Source: an uncultured Solirubrobacteraceae bacterium (lineage in GTDB: Bacteria > Actinomycetota > Thermoleophilia > Solirubrobacterales > Solirubrobacteraceae). Taken from it: DNA of 11,353 nt. The translations under genes were made by a program, and so were the position numbers. The notes under the pieces are model-generated. The model was given only the letters and a program-made list of their open reading frames with translations. It was not told where the DNA came from and ran no database searches. Location of the stretch: contig CATPAX010000130.1 in the NCBI GenBank assembly GCA_955652215.1, positions 1-11,353 on the forward strand, read 5' to 3'. Positions 6,750 to 11,353 of this stretch are shown one piece after another. Position 1 is the stretch's first letter. Each line of letters begins with the position of its first letter.

Positions 6750-8704
6750 CCGGGGAATGCCAGCTGGTCGATGAACATGTCGTTGAAATCAGCCCGGCCA
6801 GACAGCTCCACGTACTCCACCTCGCGCAGGATCGAATGCGCCTCGGCGCGCTCGCGACTCGACAGCGCAGCGATCTTCGCCCCCTCGCCGGCCACGTTGC
6901 CGGCGGAAACGATCCTCGGCAGCGCCAGCTTCGGGACGAGCCCGATGCGGACCGCGCTCAGCGGCGTCAGGTAGGCGCCGAAGCTCCCTGCGAGCAGCAC
7001 CTGGGCGACGTCGTCGGGGGTGACTCCGAGGTCGCTCATCAGGATCTGCCAACCGGTGGCGATCGATGCCTTGGCGAACTGAAGCTCCCGCACGTCGCGC
7101 TGGGAGAGGAACACGGAGCTCTCGGGATCGTCGCCGCGCCAGTGCAGCACGAACACTCGCTCCTGGCCGATCTTCGTCAGACGCGAGCTCAGCCCGGGGT
7201 GATCCTCCGCGGCAACCTCGTCGGTGACGAACCGCCCGGAGTGGTCGAGCAGTCCCTGTTGCACAAGCTCGGCTACCGCATCGACGAGTCCAGACCCGCA
7301 GATCCCGACCGGGTCGAGGTCGCCGATCACCTGGAGCGCGACGGACTCGCCGTCGATCTTGACGCCCTCGATCGCGCCGTCGGCGGCGCGCATCCCGCAC
7401 TTGATCTGTGCCGCCTCGAAGGCGGGGCCCGCCGGTGCCGCCGTCGCAAGCACCCGTTCATTTGAGCCGAGCGCGATCTCGCTGTTCGTGCCCACATCGA
7501 TGAACAGCCGCAGGCGGCGATCTCGGATGATCCCCGTGGCCAGGAGCCCCGCGACGATGTCGCCGCCGACGTACGCGCCGAGCGAGGGGAACACGAACGC
7601 AGGCGCACGAGGATGGACCTGCACACCAAGGTCGCTCGCCATCACCGGCGGCATGCTGTGTGTGCTGACGACGAACGGCGCCATCGACAGGGGCTCGGGA
7701 TCGATGCCCAGCACCAGATGGATCATCGTGGCGTTGCCGCAGGCGGTGATCTCGTATACCTCGCCTGCCTCTACGCCGCCGTCGGCGCAGACCTCGGCGG
7801 TCAGCTCCGCGAGCGTCTCCTGGGCCCGCTTGCGCAGCTCCTCGAGCGCGCCACCGTCCATCATCGTCGCCGAGATCCGGGTGATCACGTCGGCGCCGTA
7901 GGGCTGCTGGCGGTTGAGCATCGAGCGAACCGCCACTGGCTGGCCGCTCTCCAGGTCAAGCAACGTAGCGACAACCGTGGTGGTTCCGATGTCGAACGCA
8001 ATCGCGAACCGCCGCGCGCTGGTGTCGCCCGGCTCGACGTCGATCAGCTCTTCACCACAGACGACCGCGGTCACGTCGAAGTTTGCCTGCCGCAGGGTTC
8101 CCCCGAGCGAACGCAGCAGCTCGAGCGAGGCGTGGGGCTCGAGGTCCTCGAGCCCGTCCAGCACCCGCTGTAGATCGGAGCGCTGGTCCTCCATCGAAGC
8201 CTCAGTTAGCACCAGGTGGCGCTTCTGAACGGAGGGGCGAAGGATCACATGGCGCCCCACGCCAACCAGGGCGGCCTTGGGCCGGGTCTGGAGCGGCGGG
8301 ACCTCTACCACCAGGTCCTCCCTGGCATTGGCGCGACAGGCCAGCCGCCAGCCGTCCCGCAGCTCATCGCTGGTGAAGGCGCGCGGATCGACGCTTCCCA
8401 CTGGAACATCCCCGGACACCACCCGGACCTTGCATTTCTTGCACGTCCCGTAGCCGCCGCAAGTCGAGTCGATCGCGATCCCATTCCAGCTTGCGGCATC
8501 GAACACCGGCGTCCCGCTGGGGACGCGGACCTCCGCGCCATCGGGCAGGAAGCGGAGCCTCACCCGCTGCGTGCCGTCCCCGGGCGCAGACTGCGCGTCC
8601 TCGCGCGGACCGCGTACGCGCCGTACCACCTCGCGCCTGGCCTCGCGCGCGACCCCGCCCGCGAGCAGCTCGTCGATCTTGCGCTGCGGCGCGTACCGGC
8701 TCAC
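6746..8704 (-). CDS. RACo-type corrinoid activation protein: 2Fe-2S ferredoxin plus ASKHA ATPase (DUF4445)
   Basis: Uses ATP and a low-potential electron to return inactive Co(II) corrinoid to Co(I), repairing the corrinoid protein of the same operon. Numbered from the GTG at 8704 (652 aa): a charged N-terminal stretch of about 48 residues, a 2Fe-2S ferredoxin domain with Cys82, Cys88, Cys91 and Cys123 (CGGYGTCKKC, then LAC), a middle domain, then the ASKHA fold. The ASKHA part shows DIGTTT at 238-243, GNATM, YVGGDIVAG, FIDVGTNSEIALG, VGICGSGLVDAV and VLLAGSFGAYL. The GTG overlaps the upstream methyltransferase stop as GTGA, which is why it is preferred to an earlier in-frame ATG at 8764 that would reach 64 bases into that gene. 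The domain order matches known RACo proteins. The electron donor is not encoded in the window. Confidence 0.92.
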   Translation of the reverse strand: MSRYAPQRKIDELLAGGVAREARREVVRRVRGPREDAQSAPGDGTQRVRLRFLPDGAEVRVPSGTPVFDAASWNGIAIDSTCGGYGTCKKCKVRVVSGDVPVGSVDPRAFTSDELRDGWRLACRANAREDLVVEVPPLQTRPKAALVGVGRHVILRPSVQKRHLVLTEASMEDQRSDLQRVLDGLEDLEPHASLELLRSLGGTLRQANFDVTAVVCGEELIDVEPGDTSARRFAIAFDIGTTTVVATLLDLESGQPVAVRSMLNRQQPYGADVITRISATMMDGGALEELRKRAQETLAELTAEVCADGGVEAGEVYEITACGNATMIHLVLGIDPEPLSMAPFVVSTHSMPPVMASDLGVQVHPRAPAFVFPSLGAYVGGDIVAGLLATGIIRDRRLRLFIDVGTNSEIALGSNERVLATAAPAGPAFEAAQIKCGMRAADGAIEGVKIDGESVALQVIGDLDPVGICGSGLVDAVAELVQQGLLDHSGRFVTDEVAAEDHPGLSSRLTKIGQERVFVLHWRGDDPESSVFLSQRDVRELQFAKASIATGWQILMSDLGVTPDDVAQVLLAGSFGAYLTPLSAVRIGLVPKLALPRIVSAGNVAGEGAKIAALSSRERAEAHSILREVEYVELSGRADFNDMFIDQLAFPG

Positions 8705-9576
8705 GACACCGCCGCCTCGTCGCTCGCCAGCGCGGCCTGGCGCGCGCGGTGGGCCGCGATCCAACTCGACCCCCAGGGATCGTGGCCGAGCAGCAGGTCG
8801 GCGGCGCGAACTGACTCAACGCACACCGGGGCGGTCGACATGATCGCGGCGGTCAGGCCGGCGGCCATCGCCATCGGCAAGAACGCCGCGTTCAGGACGT
8901 GGCGCTGAGGCAATCCGAACGAGACGTTTGAGGCCCCGAGGCACATGTTGACACCGAGCTCGGCGCGGATCAAGCTGATCGTCGCGAGTGTCGTGGTCAC
9001 GGCTTCGGTGTCGGCGCCGACCGTCATCGCCAGCGGGTCGATCACCACGTCCTGCGGCGCGATCCCGTAGTCGGCCGCCGCGCTGACGATCCGTCGCGCG
9101 CACTCGAGCCGCTTCTGTGGAGTCTCTGGGATCCCAGTCTCGTCGTTGGCGAGGCCGACGACTGCAGCGCCGTGGCGTGCCACCAGGGGGAGGATCTCCT
9201 CGAGCCGCTCGTCCTCCGCGGTCACCGAGTTCACCAGCGCCCGGCCCTCGTACACCGAGAGCCCAGCCTCGAGCGCCTCGATCACCGAGGAGTCGATGCA
9301 GATCGGCAACTCTACCGCGTCCTGGACGGCCCTCAGCATCGCCTGCAGCAGCTCGGGCTCGTCCACAAGCGGGATCCCCGCGTTGACATCGACCATGTCG
9401 GCTCCGGCCTGCTCCTGGGCAAGCGCGTCGACGGTCACGGTCGACAGATCGCCGCCCCGAAGCTCCTCGGCGAACTTCTTGCGGCCGGTGGGGTTGATCC
9501 GCTCGCCGATGATGCAGAACGGCCCCTCGGAGCTGATCGTGACCGTCTTAGACCGCGACCGAAGCACTGTATCCAT
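8701..9576 (-). CDS. Methyltetrahydrofolate:corrinoid protein methyltransferase (MeTr/MtgA-like, pterin-binding)
   Basis: Moves a methyl group between the corrinoid protein and tetrahydrofolate in the cytosol; in a demethylation operon the expected direction is corrinoid to THF. The 291 aa length fits the single-domain MeTr/AcsE/MtgA family, as opposed to full-length MetH. Visible pterin-binding TIM-barrel motifs: GERINPTG 24-31, DVNAG 63-67, IDSS with Asp95, LVNSV with Asn116, VIDPLAM with Asp180, and LGASNVSFGLP with Asn217. These match the folate-binding Asp and Asn positions of the family. The ATG at 9576 has a purine-rich AAAGGGA just before it and overlaps the end of the MetF-like gene by 29 bases. 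The GTGA overlap with the RACo gene at its other end places both in one transcript. Which methyl donor feeds the cycle depends on an MttB-type partner not in the window. Confidence 0.92.
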   Translation of the reverse strand: MDTVLRSRSKTVTISSEGPFCIIGERINPTGRKKFAEELRGGDLSTVTVDALAQEQAGADMVDVNAGIPLVDEPELLQAMLRAVQDAVELPICIDSSVIEALEAGLSVYEGRALVNSVTAEDERLEEILPLVARHGAAVVGLANDETGIPETPQKRLECARRIVSAAADYGIAPQDVVIDPLAMTVGADTEAVTTTLATISLIRAELGVNMCLGASNVSFGLPQRHVLNAAFLPMAMAAGLTAAIMSTAPVCVESVRAADLLLGHDPWGSSWIAAHRARQAALASDEAAVS

Positions 9577-10486
9577 TGGTTTCCCTTTCGATTCGTGTGG
9601 GGATGCCCAGCCGCCTGCAAAGCTTCGCGATCCCGGCGTCCTTGCGGAACGAGATGAAGTGAAGCCCCGCGACGCCTGGCTGCGCCAGCGCGTGGGTCGC
9701 GAGCTCGTATGCGATCTCGAAGCACTCGGCCTCGACGTCGCGTGCTCCTTCCACGCGCGCCACGACCTCGGGCGGCACGTCGATTCCCGGGACCTTGGTG
9801 GCGACGAAGCGCATCCCCCCGACCGTGCGCAGGATGCAGATCGACGGGATCAGCGCCAGACGCTTGCTGACCCCGGTGTCATGGGCCGCGCGCATGAAGC
9901 GCTCGAGCAGCTGGGGCCGATAACAGATCTGAAGCTGGAGGAACCGCGCTCCGGCCATCGCCTTCCTGGCGGCTCGGCGGACGCGGTACTCGAACGGGGG
10001 AGCCCCGGGATTCTCGACCGCTCCGATCAGGAAATGCGGTGCCGGGGTGATCGGCCGTCCCGACAGGTAGCGGCCGCGCTCCAGCGCACGGGCAAGCGCG
10101 ATCAGCTGGACAGCGTCGAGGTCGAACACCCGCCGCGTCTCCGGCTCGTCGCCGGCGCTCACGTCGTCGCCCGTCAGAGCGCAGATGTTCTCGATTCCGT
10201 GCATCGCAGCGCCCACCAGCTCAGCCTCGAGCGCGAGTCGGTTCCGGTCCCGGCAGGTCAGCTGCATCACCGGCTCCACTCCCTCGTGCTTCAGTCCGAT
10301 CGCCACCGCAAGCGGAGAGCAATGCGCGTGGGCTGAAGGGTTGTCAGTGGCATTGAAGGCGTCGACGTACGCCTCCATCGGCGCGAGCTGACGCCTGATC
10401 TCGGCGTGACCGCCACCATCGACCACGGGCAACTCGGCCGTGACTACGAACTGGCCGGCGGCGAGCTTGCGCTCAAGGCTCGACAT
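9548..10486 (-). CDS. metF: Methylenetetrahydrofolate reductase, MetF-like catalytic subunit
   Basis: FAD-dependent TIM-barrel enzyme interconverting methyl-THF and methylene-THF. Numbered from the ATG at 10486 (312 aa): TAELPV with Glu18, the probable catalytic acid; DAFNATDNPSA 42-52; QLTCRDRN 75-82; GIENICALTGDD 97-108; then LQLQICY and a barrel end with GLHFISF. Length is close to the usual 290-310 aa. An upstream in-frame ATG at 10531 would add 15 residues inside the metV-like gene and an atypical N-terminus, so 10486 is preferred; it still overlaps that gene's end by 14 bases. Sitting between a MetV-like partner and a methyl-THF:corrinoid methyltransferase, it probably oxidises methyl-THF derived from demethylation. 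A biosynthetic role for methionine cannot be excluded from sequence. The gene overlaps the downstream methyltransferase start by 29 bases. Confidence 0.9.
   Translation of the reverse strand: MSSLERKLAAGQFVVTAELPVVDGGGHAEIRRQLAPMEAYVDAFNATDNPSAHAHCSPLAVAIGLKHEGVEPVMQLTCRDRNRLALEAELVGAAMHGIENICALTGDDVSAGDEPETRRVFDLDAVQLIALARALERGRYLSGRPITPAPHFLIGAVENPGAPPFEYRVRRAARKAMAGARFLQLQICYRPQLLERFMRAAHDTGVSKRLALIPSICILRTVGGMRFVATKVPGIDVPPEVVARVEGARDVEAECFEIAYELATHALAQPGVAGLHFISFRKDAGIAKLCRRLGIPTRIERETNGYSASVAV
9582..9588 (-). promoter_or_regulatory. Ribosome binding site of the methyl-THF:corrinoid methyltransferase gene
   Basis: On the - strand AAAGGGA ends 5 bases before the ATG at 9576, lying wholly inside the 3' end of the metF-like gene. 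It supports 9576 as the start and the 29-base overlap between the two genes. Confidence 0.5.
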
Positions 10487-10850
10487 CGGCCTGGGCCGCC
10501 CATCCGGTTGGGACCTCACGGTCCCGCCCACTGACGAGGTTCATCCACGACGAGGTGCCCTCCAGCCGGTTGTCGACCGGCGGTCTGAGGTGGTCGATAT
10601 GACCGCGCCACAGCGGCAGTCGCTCCGAGCGCTCGTACGCCTTCAGCCATACGCACCGCATCTCCGGCTTGACCTCGCAGGTCCCGTCGGCCCTGACGCC
10701 GCCGCACGGTCCATTCCGAAGCGTCTTCGGGCAGTTCATCGGGCAGGTCAGGCCAGTCTCGTGCAGCACGCATTGGCCGCACATCTGGCATCCCCAGACC
10801 GCGCCTTTGACCACGTGCTCGGCGCGCGCGAGGAGACCGCCGGCCCTCAT
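10473..10850 (-). CDS. metV: MetV-like cysteine-rich protein (methylene-THF reductase C-terminal domain family)
   Basis: A 125 aa protein of the family that accompanies MetF in organisms with split methylene-THF reductases. Eight cysteines lie in the first 66 residues: Cys21, 24 and 27 (GCQMCGQC), Cys36 and Cys40 (TCPMNCPK), Cys49 (GPCGG), Cys58 and Cys66. This pattern is suited to an iron-sulfur cluster or zinc. In acetogens MetV pairs with MetF and supports electron transfer; a similar role here is inferred from adjacency and order. Its ATG overlaps the corrinoid-protein stop as ATGA, and its stop lies inside the start of the metF-like gene. It is shorter than the MetV proteins I know from acetogens and consists mainly of the cysteine-rich domain. 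No signal peptide or membrane segment is seen. Confidence 0.85.
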   Translation of the reverse strand: MRAGGLLARAEHVVKGAVWGCQMCGQCVLHETGLTCPMNCPKTLRNGPCGGVRADGTCEVKPEMRCVWLKAYERSERLPLWRGHIDHLRPPVDNRLEGTSSWMNLVSGRDREVPTGWAAQADVEP

Positions 10851-11353
10851 GCCGGCACCTTCTCCCGCTGGCGCTGGATCAGCTCCTTGGCTTTCTTGAC
10901 CGCGGAGGAGGCGTCGGCCGAGTAGCCATCGGCGCCGACCGCGTCTGCGTACTCCTGGGTCACGGGCGCGCCGCCGACCATCACGATCACCTTGTCGCGC
11001 AGGCCGGCTTTCTGGAGCGCATTGATGTTCGCCTTGAACATCGGCATCGTCGTGGTCAAGAACGCGGAGAAGCCAACGATGTCGGGCTTGTGCTCCTCGA
11101 TCTGCTCGATGAACTTCTCCGGCGGCACGTTCACGCCGAGGTCGATCACGGTAAATCCGGCGCCCTCGAGCATGATGTTGCAGAGGTTCTTGCCGATGTC
11201 GTGCACGTCGCCCTTGACGGTGCCCATCAGGAAGGTCCCCACCTGCTGTGTGTCGGTCTCGGCGAGCAGCGGGCGCAGGATGTCGAGCGCCCCTTGCATC
11301 GCGCGGGCCGCGATCAGCATCTCGGGAACGAAGTAGTCGCCGCGCTCGAACCG
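10847..11353 (-). CDS. Corrinoid (cobalamin-binding) protein, MtgC/MttC-like, 5' end outside window
   Basis: Carries a cobalamin on which a methyl group rides between a substrate methyltransferase and the THF methyltransferase encoded three genes downstream. The frame stays open to the right edge. The residues encoded before the first in-frame ATG (11320), reading FERGDYFVPEM, belong to the conserved helical cap domain, so the gene is partial; 168 residues are visible. The B12-binding fold shows GDVHDIGKN, whose His is the cobalt lower ligand, then GFSAFLTTTMP and VGGAPVT, the standard DxHxxG, SxL-type and GG signature. Family members are about 210 aa, so roughly 40 N-terminal residues are missing. 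The stop overlaps the metV-like ATG by 4 bases. An MttB-family methyltransferase gene is expected close upstream, beyond the window. Confidence 0.93.
   Translation of the reverse strand, partial: RFERGDYFVPEMLIAARAMQGALDILRPLLAETDTQQVGTFLMGTVKGDVHDIGKNLCNIMLEGAGFTVIDLGVNVPPEKFIEQIEEHKPDIVGFSAFLTTTMPMFKANINALQKAGLRDKVIVMVGGAPVTQEYADAVGADGYSADASSAVKKAKELIQRQREKVPA

Noticed and set aside
8705..8764. Upstream ATG extending the RACo gene by 20 codons
   Set aside because: The added part is Gly/Arg/Pro-rich, reads through the methyltransferase gene end, and the GTG at 8704 forms a standard GTGA overlap.
9146..10336. Long + strand open frame of 396 codons opposite the metF-like and methyltransferase genes
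   Set aside because: It shows no recognisable motif, spans two well-supported genes on the other strand, and such antisense frames are expected at this GC content.
10487..10531. Upstream ATG extending the metF-like gene by 15 codons
   Set aside because: The extension lies inside the metV-like gene and has no family similarity; ATG at 10486 starts directly before the conserved barrel.

Overview
This high-GC window (codon third positions are mostly G or C) reads as chromosomal DNA of an actinobacterium. The secreted GH79-like glycosidase and the overall gene style point to the Thermoleophilia/Solirubrobacterales area, but that placement is an inference. No RNA gene, insertion sequence, CRISPR array or phage gene was seen. 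Coding density is very high, and the longest stretch without a gene is about 184 bases (4228-4411).

Layout: genes from 1 to 6121 are on the + strand and genes from 6126 to the end are on the - strand, meeting tail to tail with 4 bases between stop codons. The + strand holds the end of a peptide-type ABC transporter ATPase (cut by the window edge), a broken glycerophosphodiester phosphodiesterase (no usable start plus an in-frame TAG), a BKACE (DUF849) enzyme closely resembling the 3-dehydrocarnitine cleavage enzyme CdhC, an L-carnitine dehydrogenase fused to a betainyl-CoA thioesterase, and then a membrane-anchored or secreted GH79-like glycosidase.

The - strand, in transcription order, holds a corrinoid (B12-binding) protein cut by the right edge, a cysteine-rich MetV-like methylene-THF reductase partner, a MetF-like reductase, a methyl-THF:corrinoid methyltransferase, a RACo-type reductive activator of corrinoid proteins, and a DUF1638 protein. 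Every junction overlaps (4, 14, 29, 4 and 4 bases), so this is one tightly coupled operon. What it lacks in the window is the substrate-specific MttB-family methyltransferase, expected just beyond 11353.

Read together, the two halves suggest a catabolic route. L-carnitine is oxidised to 3-dehydrocarnitine, cleaved with acetyl-CoA to acetoacetate and betainyl-CoA, and hydrolysed to glycine betaine. A methyl group of the betaine would then pass through the corrinoid protein to tetrahydrofolate, and MetF/MetV would oxidise methyl-THF to methylene-THF. Individual enzyme calls rest on visible motifs; the linkage into one pathway, and glycine betaine as the demethylated substrate, are inference.
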